Positions 14,920 through 25,216 of a DNA stretch of 64,000 nucleotides are shown here, piece after piece. A model generated the notes under the pieces. It had not been told where the DNA came from. It worked only from the letters and a program-made list of their open reading frames with translations, and searched no databases. The first letter of the stretch is position 1, and each line of letters begins with the position of its first letter. Both the position numbers and the translations under genes were made by a program. The DNA comes from Actinomycetospora sp. NBRC 106378. Its GTDB lineage: Bacteria > Actinomycetota > Actinomycetes > Mycobacteriales > Pseudonocardiaceae. Where the stretch lies: assembly GCF_030269685.1 (NCBI RefSeq), contig NZ_BSTT01000001.1:496001-560000 (forward strand), written 5' to 3'.

Positions 14920-15968
14920 GGCAGGCGCTCCGCGAGCGGCGGGAGGTCGAAGGGGACGTGCGGCTCGGCCTGGTACCAGTAGGCGACCGAGGACCAGTCG
15001 TCGCTGCGGCGGTTGGCGTGGCCGTGCTCGATCGTCACGCGGATGCTGCGTTCGAAGACGACCGGGTCCTCGACGTGGAAGCGGTAGAGCGAGACCGGGC
15101 CGCGCCAGTTGCGGCCCCCCGGCAGCGTGACGCCGTGGTAGGGCGCCGAGTAGGCCTGCGTCGGGCACCAGGCGGTGTTCACGTAGTCCTCGGTACCGGT
15201 GCCGTGCAGCGTCGGCGGCCAGTCCCCCGGCTCCTGGTCGACGAAGATCATGTCGTCGCCCTCGCCGTACCAGTTCCAGCGGCGCCGCCGCCGGGGCCGC
15301 ACGTTGAGCACGCAGCCCACGTAGTGCCCGTGACCGCGCGCGTCCAGGATCGAGTAGTTGTCATCGCCCGTCAGGTTCTCCCCGCCGAACTGGTAGCGCG
15401 CGTTCGAGAGGCCGGGCCGGACGCCGACCGTGCGCTCGCGCCGGAACTGCGCGTGGAAGCGGCCGACGTCCGCGTCGAGGGCGTCGAGCTCCTCGTGGTC
15501 GACGTAGGAGTAGACCCAGACCTCCCCGGGCGCCTCGTTGTGGACCTCGATCCGGGCGCCGTCGGCGAACGGCATGGCGAACCAGCAGTTCAGGGCGCGG
15601 CCGTCCTGCGGGCTCATCTGCAGCGGCGCGGAGACGAAGTTCGTGGTGCGGCCGTGGCCGACGCCGAAGAAGTCCCCGAGGGGCGCCTGGACGCTCGGCG
15701 ACTCCTCCCCGTCCCACCACATCCGGATCGTGAGCCGGCGCAGGAGTTCCGCCCGCCGGCGTCGGGGGCCGTTCACCGTGATCCACAGGTGGGTCACGAC
15801 GCCCGCCCCCTCGACGTCGAGCAGGGTCACCGACTCCCCGGGGCGGACGTGCGCGCGGTCGTCGTTGCCGCCGGTGCGGTCCCAGCTCGACGACCGCCGG
15901 CGACGGGAGCGGCGCAGACGGGGCAGGTCCCGCAGGCTCGAGCCGTGCGGTCCGTAGGCGGCGGTCAT
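14916..15968 (-). CDS. DUF2961/GH172 family glycoside hydrolase-like protein
   Basis: 350 residues with the DUF2961 double jelly-roll pattern: LDVEGAGVVTHLWITV, RMWWDGEESPSVQAPLGDFFG, the NCWFAMPFADGARIEV strand and HGTGTEDYVNTAWCP near the active site, where GTEDY is the family hallmark. Characterised GH172 enzymes act on fructofuranosides and on D-arabinofuranosides, the latter relevant to actinobacterial cell-wall arabinan. There is no signal peptide, and the N terminus is Arg-rich, so the protein would be cytoplasmic as annotated. ATG 15968. Coupled to the EVE-like gene. Confidence 0.8.
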   Translation of the reverse strand: MTAAYGPHGSSLRDLPRLRRSRRRRSSSWDRTGGNDDRAHVRPGESVTLLDVEGAGVVTHLWITVNGPRRRRAELLRRLTIRMWWDGEESPSVQAPLGDFFGVGHGRTTNFVSAPLQMSPQDGRALNCWFAMPFADGARIEVHNEAPGEVWVYSYVDHEELDALDADVGRFHAQFRRERTVGVRPGLSNARYQFGGENLTGDDNYSILDARGHGHYVGCVLNVRPRRRRRWNWYGEGDDMIFVDQEPGDWPPTLHGTGTEDYVNTAWCPTQAYSAPYHGVTLPGGRNWRGPVSLYRFHVEDPVVFERSIRVTIEHGHANRRSDDWSSVAYWYQAEPHVPFDLPPLAERLP

Positions 15969-16238
15969 GGGGCGAGTGTTCCCGCGGCGCGGGTCACCGG
16001 ACACGGCGCCCGCGGTGACGGGGCCGCCCCGGCCCACCTCGTCGCGGCTCCCGGCCTGCCCTGCCCACCTCGTCGTCGTGAGTCAGAACGACGAGGCCGG
16101 AGAGCGGCCGACGCCCCCCACGACACGTCGAACTCAGCGGTGTCGGGGCGACCCGTCGGCGGGACGGCAGGGAAGAAAGACGGAACCGATCGGCGCCCGG
16201 CGCAGTCCAAGCCCCCGAGGACGAGACCGGGAGGCGCG

Positions 16239-16883
16239 ATGGGCACGCGGGGCAGGACGGGACGGATCGCCGGAGGGACCGGGCGGGCACGCACGCCGGG
16301 CGCCACGGCCGTACAGCTGCTGCCGCACCTGCTGGCGGGCGGGGAGCTGGGGCGGCCGCGGGTCGGGGACCGGCTGGACGTGGTGCCGGCGATCTACGCG
16401 GGGGTGATCCACGCCGACACCTCCCGGCGCGGGGTGCGGCCGTCCGACCAGTGGTGGGTGGACGAGTTCGGCTGCGTCGCCGCGCGCGGCGACCTCACCA
16501 CCATCGCGCTCGATCCCCACGGCGGCTGCTCGTGCCGGATCGAGGTGCTCGACGCGGGCGGTCGGCTCGCCCCCGTCAACTGGGCCGCGACGCAGCCGCC
16601 GGAGGGTGACGGCCCGGTGTACCTCGAGGGGTCGCTCTACCTCGATCCCGTGCTGGACGCCGGCACCGCGCACGGGGAGGCGGTCGCCCTCTGCCGTCGC
16701 TCCGTCCGGCTCGCCGCGGTCCACCGCTACCGTCGCACTCCGGGTGTCCCGGTCCGCCCGGTGCCGCTGGACCGGTTCCCCGCGCCGGCGGAGGTGTCCG
16801 ACGACGCCGTGTACATCGCCGACCTGGTGGACGACCCGTCGTTCGCGGTGCCCACGTGCGCGCGGGACGAGGCCGAGGCGTGA
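16239..16883 (+). CDS. Unknown protein, first of a tandem paralogous pair
   Basis: 214 residues, ATG 16239 with GGGAGG upstream. After a basic N terminus it reads AVQLLPHLLAGGELGRPRVG, and later VYLEGSLYLDPVLDAGTAHG and RFPAPAEVSDDAVYIADLVD. The next gene repeats this plan, so the two are paralogues. No transmembrane segment or signal peptide is visible. I do not recognise the family. The 270 bp upstream to the GH172 start hold no other gene. Confidence 0.65.
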   Translation: MGTRGRTGRIAGGTGRARTPGATAVQLLPHLLAGGELGRPRVGDRLDVVPAIYAGVIHADTSRRGVRPSDQWWVDEFGCVAARGDLTTIALDPHGGCSCRIEVLDAGGRLAPVNWAATQPPEGDGPVYLEGSLYLDPVLDAGTAHGEAVALCRRSVRLAAVHRYRRTPGVPVRPVPLDRFPAPAEVSDDAVYIADLVDDPSFAVPTCARDEAEA

Positions 16884-17479
16884 GGGCCGCGACGCACCGG
16901 TGCGGGGGCTGGAGTTCCCGGGACGAGGCGCGCCGCCGGGAGGTCACCACCGTGCAGCTGCTCCCCCACCACCTGCGCGAGGGCCGGCTGCCCGCCGCCG
17001 CGGTCGGGGACGTCGTGCACGTGACGCCCGTCCTCCACGCGAGCGCGGTCGACCGGCTCGGCGGCCGGCCCGAGCGGCTCTGGGACCTCGATCGCTACGG
17101 CACCCTCGTCGCGTGCGGGGTGCCGGGCCCCCGGACCGTGCCGGCGGGCGACCTGGACGTGCTGGTGGTCGGGGACCGCGCCGTCCTGCTCGACTGCGCG
17201 GGCCTGGACCCGAGGCCGGACCTCGAGGCGGGCCGACCGGTGTACGTCGAGGGGTCGGTCCACCTCGACGTCGACGTGCGGGACCACGCCGCGACCGACC
17301 GCGCCTACCGGCTCCGGGCGGTCCGGCGCTACCGGCTACGACCGGGTGGCGCCCCGCCGCGGACCCAGCACCTCGACCGCATCCCCGATGCCCACGGCAT
17401 CGACGACGACGTCTTCCTGCACGTCGCCGACCTCGTCGGCGTGGACGTGGACCTCGACGCCGCGGAGGCTCAGCCGTGA
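16880..17479 (+). CDS. Unknown protein, second of a tandem paralogous pair
   Basis: 199 residues; its GTG overlaps the stop of the preceding gene (GTGA, 16880-16883), so the pair is translationally coupled. Shared blocks with the first copy include [40 protein letters not shown] and [20 protein letters not shown], at matching positions. GTG 16943 is an alternative start nearer the conserved part. Function unknown; a heteromeric complex is an obvious possibility. The 3' end overlaps convergent htpX by 10 nt. Confidence 0.6.
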   Translation: MRAATHRCGGWSSRDEARRREVTTVQLLPHHLREGRLPAAAVGDVVHVTPVLHASAVDRLGGRPERLWDLDRYGTLVACGVPGPRTVPAGDLDVLVVGDRAVLLDCAGLDPRPDLEAGRPVYVEGSVHLDVDVRDHAATDRAYRLRAVRRYRLRPGGAPPRTQHLDRIPDAHGIDDDVFLHVADLVGVDVDLDAAEAQP

Positions 17480-18300
17480 CGGGCCATCTGCTGCAGGCGG
17501 GCGATCCGGTCGGCGATCGGCGGGTGGGTGGAGAACAGCTTCGACATGCCCTCGCCCATCCGGAACGGGTTGGCGATCATCAGGTGGGACTGCGACACCA
17601 GCCGCGGCTCGGGCGGGAGCGGCGCGGCCTGCGTGCCGTACTCCAGCTTGTGCAGCGCCGAGGCGAGCGCGAGCGGGTCACCGGTGAGGTGCGCGCCGCT
17701 GGCGTCGGCCTGGTATTCGCGGGTGCGGCTCACGGCCATCTGCACGATCCCGGCGGCCACCGGGCCGACGAGCGCGAGCAGCATCGTGGCCAGGAAGTTC
17801 CGGCTCCCGCCGAAGAGCTGGGCGCCGAGCGCGACGTAGGTCACGACGCTCGAGAGCGCGCCCGCGACCGAGGAGATGAGGATGTCGCGGTTGTAGACGT
17901 GGGAGAGCTCGTGGCCGAGGACGCCGCGCAGTTCCCGCTCGTCGAGCAGGCGCAGGATGCCGGTGGTGGCGCAGACGGCGGCGTTGCGCGGGTTGCGGCC
18001 GGTGGCGAAGGCGTTCGGCGCGTCGGTGGGGCTGACGTAGAGCCGGGGCATCGGCTGGTGCGCGGCCGAGGCCAGCTCCCGCACGATGCGGTACATCTGC
18101 GGCTGCTCGGCCTCCGTGACCGGCACGGCGTGCATCGCCCGTAGGGCCAGCTTGTCGGAGAAGAAGTACGAGTAGCCGTTGACGCCGAGGGCGACCAGCA
18201 GCGCGATGACCAGGCCACCGCGGCCGAACAGCGAGCCGATGAGGAGGATGAACGCGCTCAGCGCCCCGAGGAGCACTGCGGTCTTGAGCCCGTTGCGCAC
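17470..18300 (-). CDS. htpX: HtpX-like M48 membrane metalloprotease
   Basis: 276 residues from GTG 18300. Two N-terminal membrane spans (about residues 7-25 and 29-48) are followed by the zinc motif HELSH in [13 protein letters not shown] and a downstream [10 protein letters not shown] segment providing the third ligand Glu. Two more hydrophobic stretches lie between them. HtpX cleaves damaged or misassembled membrane proteins from the cytoplasmic side. The length and order match the family. It stands alone between convergent and downstream genes. Confidence 0.95.
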   Translation of the reverse strand: MRNGLKTAVLLGALSAFILLIGSLFGRGGLVIALLVALGVNGYSYFFSDKLALRAMHAVPVTEAEQPQMYRIVRELASAAHQPMPRLYVSPTDAPNAFATGRNPRNAAVCATTGILRLLDERELRGVLGHELSHVYNRDILISSVAGALSSVVTYVALGAQLFGGSRNFLATMLLALVGPVAAGIVQMAVSRTREYQADASGAHLTGDPLALASALHKLEYGTQAAPLPPEPRLVSQSHLMIANPFRMGEGMSKLFSTHPPIADRIARLQQMARHG

Positions 18301-18376
18301 CGTCGTCTCCCGTCCTGTCCGTGTGCGGAGGTACTACGCACGGATCAACGACCGGGGGCGGGCGCGCGTTCCCGGC

Positions 18377-18952
18377 TCAGCCGCGGGCGGCCCGGATCTG
18401 TTCGGCCGACACCCCGAGCGCCTCGAGGTCCTCGGGACGGCTGTTGCGCAGGAAGTGCTCCATGCCCACCTTGAGGAACAGTGCCCGCGCGGTCCCGACG
18501 ACGGGTCCGTCCTCGGCGTCGAGGTGGGCGGTGCCGCCCACGTAGAGCTTGCGTCCCGCCCGGCCGTCGACCCGGCCGTGCAGCCACAGCGTCGACCCGA
18601 TGGGCATCGGCGCGCGGAAGTCGGTCTCCAGCCGCGCCGTGACGCACGGCCGGGTGACCAGGGCGACCACGGAACCGAGCACCTCGTCGAACGCCGCGGT
18701 GAGCAGGCCGCCGTGCAGCAACCCGGGAGCGCCCTGCTGGTCGGGCCGCAGCACCATCCGCGAGCGCACCGCGGCCGCGCCGGCCTCGTCGTCGGCGACC
18801 CAGGACTCGAGACGCAGCCCGTACGGCAGGTCCGCGCACCCGAAGCACACCGTGGAGTGCACCGGGATGCGCTCGCCGACCGCGGGGGCCTTCTCGTGCC
18901 GCACGGCGGTGGTGGCGTCGGCGGGGAGTTCCAGGGTGGGGGACGCGGGCAT
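18377..18952 (-). CDS. PaaI/hotdog-fold thioesterase
   Basis: 191 residues. The hotdog core contains GLLHGGLLTAAFDEVLGS, with the HGG motif and an acidic residue on the central helix, then TARLETDFRAPMPIGSTLWLHGRV. An N-terminal part with CFGCAD is typical of a sub-branch with CxGC. These enzymes hydrolyse acyl-CoA thioesters. The gene is divergent from an enoyl-CoA hydratase with only 27 bp between them. The -10 hexamer lies 6 nt before the ATG. Confidence 0.85.
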   Translation of the reverse strand: MPASPTLELPADATTAVRHEKAPAVGERIPVHSTVCFGCADLPYGLRLESWVADDEAGAAAVRSRMVLRPDQQGAPGLLHGGLLTAAFDEVLGSVVALVTRPCVTARLETDFRAPMPIGSTLWLHGRVDGRAGRKLYVGGTAHLDAEDGPVVGTARALFLKVGMEHFLRNSRPEDLEALGVSAEQIRAARG

Positions 18953-18958
18953 GAGCGC

Positions 18959-18964
18959 ACGCTA
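18959..18964 (-). promoter_or_regulatory. -10 hexamer of a leaderless promoter
   Basis: Minus-strand TAGCGT ends 6 nt before the thioesterase ATG. It lies in the 27-bp divergent space, so it shares sequence with the promoter of the enoyl-CoA hydratase. Confidence 0.5.
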
Positions 18965-18979
18965 ACGGTCTTGGGCAGG

Positions 18980-19822
18980 ATGTCGGCCGTGGCAGACAAC
19001 ACCCCGGACGTCCTGCTCGAACGGATCGCCCCGGAGGGCGCGCGGGAGGGCAGCGGGGTCACCGCGCTGCTGACCCTGCGCGACCCGAAGCGGCGCAACG
19101 CGATGAGCCGCGCTCTCTCGGACGCACTCGTGGCGGTGCTCGACGAGGTCGAGGCCGACGAGCGGGTGCACGCCGTCGTCGTCACCGGCGCGGCCGACCG
19201 CGGTCCCGCGTTCTGCGCGGGCGGCGACCTCGACGAGCTGGCCGCGGTCGGCGCGACGACCGGCCGGGACGGCGAGGACGCCATCCGCGGCGTCTACGCG
19301 GGCTTCCTGCGCCTCGCGGCGTGCCCGCTGCCCACGATCGCCGCCGTCGACGGGCCGGCGGTCGGGGCCGGGATCAACATGGCGCTGGCCGCCGACATCC
19401 GACTCGCCGGGGACACCGCGCACTTCGAGCCCGGCTTCCTGCGCCTCGGCATCCACCCGGGCGGCGGGATGACGTGGATGACCCAGCGCCTCGTCGGTCA
19501 GCAGACCACCCTCGCGATGCTGCTCGGCGGGGAGGCGATGGACGCGGCCGCCGCCGAACGGGCCGGGCTCGTGCTGCGTCGCGTCGCGGGCGAGCTCCCC
19601 GAACAGGGGCACTCCCCCGTCGTCCTGGAGGCCCTGCGCCTGGCCGGGGTCTCCGCCCGCGCGCCGCGGGACCTGGTCACGACGACGAAGGCGTCGGTGC
19701 GCGCCACGTCCGCGCTCACCGACCACGCCGAGGCCGTCTCCGTCGAGGTCGGTCCGCAGCTGGAGTCGTTGCGGTCGCCGGCGTTCGCGGAGGGCCTGGC
19801 GCGGCTGCGGAAGCGGTCATGA
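18980..19822 (+). CDS. Enoyl-CoA hydratase/isomerase family protein
   Basis: 280 residues of the crotonase fold: LTLRDPKRRNAMSRAL at the start, the oxyanion segment PAFCAGGDLDEL, AVDGPAVGAGINMALAADIR, and FLRLGIHPGGGMTWMTQRLVG where the second catalytic residues lie. It could hydrate enoyl-CoA in fatty-acid breakdown, consistent with the divergent thioesterase. Exact activity within the superfamily is not certain. ATG 18980 has only a weak ribosome site. Confidence 0.88.
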   Translation: MSAVADNTPDVLLERIAPEGAREGSGVTALLTLRDPKRRNAMSRALSDALVAVLDEVEADERVHAVVVTGAADRGPAFCAGGDLDELAAVGATTGRDGEDAIRGVYAGFLRLAACPLPTIAAVDGPAVGAGINMALAADIRLAGDTAHFEPGFLRLGIHPGGGMTWMTQRLVGQQTTLAMLLGGEAMDAAAAERAGLVLRRVAGELPEQGHSPVVLEALRLAGVSARAPRDLVTTTKASVRATSALTDHAEAVSVEVGPQLESLRSPAFAEGLARLRKRS

Positions 19823-19892
19823 GGGCGCTCCTTGTTCGGTCCAGGGCTGTGACCCGTGACGAACCCGGACACTGCGCCGATCACCTCAGGGT

Positions 19893-19898
19893 TAGCGT
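19893..19898 (+). promoter_or_regulatory. Candidate -10 hexamer for korAB
   Basis: TAGCGT lies 60 nt before the korA ATG, leaving room for a leader with a GAGGAAGGG ribosome site. No clear -35. Confidence 0.4.
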
Positions 19899-19958
19899 GG
19901 AGGTTTGACGTGGTGATGTTGCGTGCCACGCAGGACGAGGAAGGGACTGGGTCGCTCG

Positions 19959-21877
<1,919 letters not shown>

Positions 21878-21881
<4 letters not shown>

Positions 21882-22972
21882 CCGCCATCGACCTGCCCAC
21901 CCCGAAGCTCGGCGGGCTCGATCTCGTCCCGACGACGGACGAGACCCAGAAGGCGAAGGACTTCACCTCCGACCAGGAGGTGCGCTGGTGCCCGGGCTGC
22001 GGCGACTACGCCGTGCTCGCCTCGGTGCGATCCTTCCTGCCCGAGCTCGGGCTCAAGCGCGAGAACATCGTGTTCGTCTCGGGGATCGGCTGCTCGAGCC
22101 GCTTCCCGTACTACCTCGACACCTACGGGATGCACTCGATCCACGGCCGCGCGCCGGCGATCGCTACCGGGCTCGCGGTGTCGCGCCCGGACCTGTCGGT
22201 GTGGGTCGTCACCGGTGACGGCGACGCGCTCTCGATCGGTGGCAACCACCTGATCCACGCGCTGCGCCGCAACATGAACATCACGATCCTGCTGTTCAAC
22301 AACCGGATCTACGGCCTGACCAAGGGGCAGTACTCCCCGACCTCCGAGGTCGGCAAGGTCACCAAGTCGACCCCGATGGGCTCGGTCGACGCCCCGTTCA
22401 ACCCGGTCTCGCTCGCCCTCGGCGCCGAGGCGACGTTCGTCGGGCGCGCGCTGGACTCCGACCGCAAGGGCCTCACCGAGGTGCTCCGCCAGGCCGCCGC
22501 CCACCGCGGCGCCTCCCTGGTCGAGATCTTCCAGGACTGCCCGATCTTCAACGACGGGTCCTTCGACGTCCTGCGCAAGGGCGACGACGTGGCCCAGCGG
22601 CTCATCCCGCTGGTCGACGGCGAGCCGATCCGCTTCGGCAACGACGGCGAGTACGGCGTCGTCCGCGCCGAGTCGGGCGGACTGAAGGTCGTCCCGGTCG
22701 CTGAGGTGGGCGAGGACGCCCTCGTCGTCCACCGCGCCGGCGAGCAGGACCCGACGCAGGCGTTCGCGCTCTCGCGCCTGTCCGACCAGGACCTGACGCA
22801 CACCGTCACGGGCATCTTCCGCAAGGTCGACCGCCCCACCTACGACGACGGTGCCCGCGCCCAGGTCACCGCCGCGACCGAGCAGGCCCAGCAGCGTGGC
22901 GACAACCTGCAGGCGCTGCTCACCGGCCGGGACACCTGGGCCGTCATGCCCACGCCGGAGCAGGAGGCGTAA
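21878..22972 (+). CDS. korB: 2-oxoglutarate:ferredoxin oxidoreductase, beta subunit
   Basis: 364 residues. The 4Fe-4S ligands begin with WCPGCGDY (Cys38, Cys41) and GIGCSSR; the thiamine diphosphate motif is GDGDALSIGGNH (about 113-124) ending in NN at 141-142. A later Cys in FQDCPIFND supplies another cluster ligand. Start ATG overlaps the korA stop by 4 nt, so the subunits are made together. A terminator follows directly. Confidence 0.96.
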
Positions 22973-22989
22973 CTCCCTGCGGAGACGAC

Positions 22990-23017
22990 GAGGCCGGCCC
23001 CTTCCGGGGCCGGCCTC
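22990..23017 (+). terminator. Terminator after korB
   Basis: Perfect 12-bp G/C arms 22990-23001 and 23006-23017 with a TTCC loop, extended outward by GGAGACGAC/GTCGTCTCC. It starts 17 nt after the korB stop. Confidence 0.75.
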
Positions 23018-23040
23018 GTGTCGTCTCCGGGTCCGTCGCG

Positions 23041-23100
23041 CGCGAGGTCCACACCATGCAGGGCCGGGCGCCCCGGAACCTGCCCCACGTCACCCTCGCC
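23041..23100. repeat. 60-bp palindromic repeat, copy A
   Basis: Begins CGCGAGGTCCACACC and ends CACGTCACCCTCGCC; the inner blocks GCAGG and CCTGCC are complementary. It is a member of the dispersed family described in the findings and lies in direct orientation 83 nt from copy B. It occupies the space between korB and the convergent patatin gene. Confidence 0.75.
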
Positions 23101-23123
23101 AACCCGCGACCCGCTCTCCCGAC

Positions 23124-23183
23124 CGCGAGGTGCACACCATGCAGGGCCGGACGCTCCGGAACCTGCCCTATGTGCGCCTCGCG
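23124..23183. repeat. 60-bp palindromic repeat, copy B
   Basis: Begins CGCGAGGTGCACACC and ends GCGCCTCGCG. The patatin gene on the minus strand runs into it, and its TAG stop (23168-23170) lies inside the repeat, so the last five residues of that protein are repeat-encoded. Confidence 0.75.
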
Positions 23184-24100
23184 CGGGAGGTGTCGGCGCC
23201 GAGCGCGTCCAGCGCCACGGCGCGGCCCACCTCGACGGCGTCGCGCAGGACGGTCTCGTCGGTCTCGCGCTGGCCGACGTCACGGCTGCCGACCGGCGGG
23301 CGCAGTGCGTGCACCGTGTCCGCGCAGCGGCCCAGCAGGTCCTCCTCGTCGGCCAGCTGCCGCTCGTGGCGGTCCCGCCAGGCCGCGGCGGCCCCCGGCG
23401 TCCCGAGGCGCAGGACCAGCCGGGCGAGCAGGTCCCCGGAGCGCCACGGCGGGCGGACCGGGTCGTCCGCGCGGCGGGTGCGCAGCAGGAGCACGTGCGT
23501 CATGCCTTGGGCCAGCGGTGTCCGGTACGGCAGCGTCTCCGCGAGGGCCGCATCGAGGAACCGTCGCCCCGCGAGCTCCACGGGCGGGCCGCCGAGGATC
23601 GGCAGGTGCGTGGACGCGCGGACGGCGGCCCGCAGCGAGGCGTCGTCGTGCACGAACGGGAGCAGGTCGACCGAGGCGCCGGTGTCGGCGTCGGTCGCCA
23701 TGGGGTGCAGCGGGACCTCCGACGACCGCACCGCCGACCAGTCCAACGGCACCACGTCGCGGTAGAGCTCGTCGGTCACCCACCGGATGTCCACCAGCGG
23801 GCGGCCCCGCAGCATCCGCGCGATCCCGGTGACCCGTCGCATCACCCCGGTCCGGTACCACGCCGGGATGCCGCGGGCGGTGTCCCCGGCGACGAACCAG
23901 GCCCCGTTGATCGTCCCCGCCGACGCGCCGTAGACCGCGTCGAAGGCCCCGGAGAGGCCCGCCTCCGCCAGGCCGAGCGCCATCCCGCCCGACAGTGTGG
24001 CCCGCGATCCGCCGCCCTCGATCGCGAGCGCGACCCGGTGCCCGTCGTCGCGATCGCCCCGCTCACGCCGGGCCCGCAGGATCTCGATCACCGGGTGCAC
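23168..24100 (-). CDS. Patatin-like phospholipase
   Basis: 310 residues. Motifs in order: glycine-rich oxyanion loop ALAIEGGGSRATLSGGM, nucleophile VYGASAGTINGAWF with GxSxG, and the dyad Asp in RRFLDAALAETLPY, where DA replaces the usual DG. Patatins hydrolyse acyl chains of lipids. It lacks a signal peptide. GTG 24100 is the chosen start, without a strong ribosome site, so it is uncertain. The C terminus ends within repeat copy B. It is divergent from the RarD-type gene. Confidence 0.82.
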   Translation of the reverse strand: MHPVIEILRARRERGDRDDGHRVALAIEGGGSRATLSGGMALGLAEAGLSGAFDAVYGASAGTINGAWFVAGDTARGIPAWYRTGVMRRVTGIARMLRGRPLVDIRWVTDELYRDVVPLDWSAVRSSEVPLHPMATDADTGASVDLLPFVHDDASLRAAVRASTHLPILGGPPVELAGRRFLDAALAETLPYRTPLAQGMTHVLLLRTRRADDPVRPPWRSGDLLARLVLRLGTPGAAAAWRDRHERQLADEEDLLGRCADTVHALRPPVGSRDVGQRETDETVLRDAVEVGRAVALDALGADTSRARRT

Positions 24101-24146
24101 GGCGTGATGTTCGTCCGTCCCCGGCCCCCGGATCGACCCGTGGTGC

Positions 24147-24180
24147 CGCGAGGGTGACATCGGGCCTGACGTGCACCTCG
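24147..24180. repeat. Shortened copy of the palindromic repeat, copy G
   Basis: Reads CGCGAGGGTGACATC...GTGCACCTCG over 34 nt: the two outer halves of the 60-bp family are present but the centre is missing. It lies in the space between the patatin and RarD-type genes, near both start regions. Confidence 0.5.
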
Positions 24181-24262
24181 GGAGGGAGCGCGCGCCCGCA
24201 CCTGCCACCCTGTCGCGAATAGCAGGTGCGTAGCGCACGTACCGCGTGATGGGCTCGACGTC

Positions 24263-25216
24263 GTGCCCGACGAGCAGGCTGCGGCCGACCCGACCACCCG
24301 CCCACCCCGGTCCGGTCTGGTGGCGGCGCTCGGCGCCTACGTGCTCTGGGGTGCGTTCCCCGCGTTCTGGCCGCTCCTGGCGCCCGCAGGGTCGGTGGAG
24401 ATCCTCGCCCACCGCATCGCCTGGACCCTCGTGGGCATGCTCGTGGTCCTCACGGCGATGCGGGGCTGGTCGCAGCTGCGCGGGCAGTCGGCGCGGACCT
24501 GGCTGACCATCACGGTCGCGAGCGTGCTGATCACGATCAACTGGGGCGTCTACATCTGGGGCGTCACGCACGACCGCGTGGTCGAGAGCGCCCTCGGCTA
24601 CTACGTGAACCCACTGGTCTCCGTGGTGCTCGCCGTCCTCGTGCTCGGGGAGCGGCTGCGGCGCGTCCAGTGGGTCGCGGTCGGGATCGCGACGGTGGCC
24701 GTGGCGGTGCTGTGGGCGGGTACCGGCGCGCTGCCGTGGGTGGCACTCGTCCTCGCGGGCAGCTTCGGGGTCTACGGCCTGCTCAAGAAGCGGGTGCCCC
24801 TCGCCCCGGTCGCCGGGCTGACCGCGGAGGGGTTCCTCCTCGGGCCGCTCGCCATCGGCTACCTCGTCTGGCTGCAGGCGGTCGGGGTCGGGACGTTCGG
24901 GCAGGGCACCACCCACACCCTGCTGCTCGTCGCCGCGGGACCGGTCACGGCCCTGCCGCTGCTGCTCTTCGCCTTCGGCGCGCAGCGGCTCCCGCTGGCC
25001 ACCCTCGGGCTCCTGCAGTACGTCAACCCGACGCTGCAGTTCGTCTGGGGCGTGTTCGTCGAGCACGAGCCGATGCCGCCCGCCCGCTGGACCGGGTTCG
25101 TGCTGGTGTGGGTCGCGCTGCTCGTCTTCGCCGTCGACGGCTGGACCTCGTCGAGGCGGCGGGGGTCGGGTCCGGTCGGGACCCGACCGGCTCAGCCGAC
25201 CCGGTCGACCGTGTAG
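24263..25216 (+). CDS. rarD: RarD-type EamA/DMT family transporter
   Basis: 317 residues with about ten membrane spans, beginning at residue 18 (LVAALGAYVLWGAFPAFWPLL). The VEILAHRIAWTLV and INWGVYIWGV segments and the SALGYYVNPLVSVVLAVLVL loop are typical of RarD proteins. The family is often called chloramphenicol-sensitive protein; the real substrate is unknown. GTG 24263 is the start, without a clear ribosome site. The 3' end overlaps the convergent polyprenyl synthase by 25 nt. Confidence 0.9.
   Translation: MPDEQAAADPTTRPPRSGLVAALGAYVLWGAFPAFWPLLAPAGSVEILAHRIAWTLVGMLVVLTAMRGWSQLRGQSARTWLTITVASVLITINWGVYIWGVTHDRVVESALGYYVNPLVSVVLAVLVLGERLRRVQWVAVGIATVAVAVLWAGTGALPWVALVLAGSFGVYGLLKKRVPLAPVAGLTAEGFLLGPLAIGYLVWLQAVGVGTFGQGTTHTLLLVAAGPVTALPLLLFAFGAQRLPLATLGLLQYVNPTLQFVWGVFVEHEPMPPARWTGFVLVWVALLVFAVDGWTSSRRRGSGPVGTRPAQPTRSTV

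Noticed and set aside
23041-23183. A CRISPR-like pair of direct repeats
   Set aside because: Only two units, 60 nt long and palindromic over their full length, with a spacer of 23 nt and no cas genes. It belongs to the dispersed repeat family instead.
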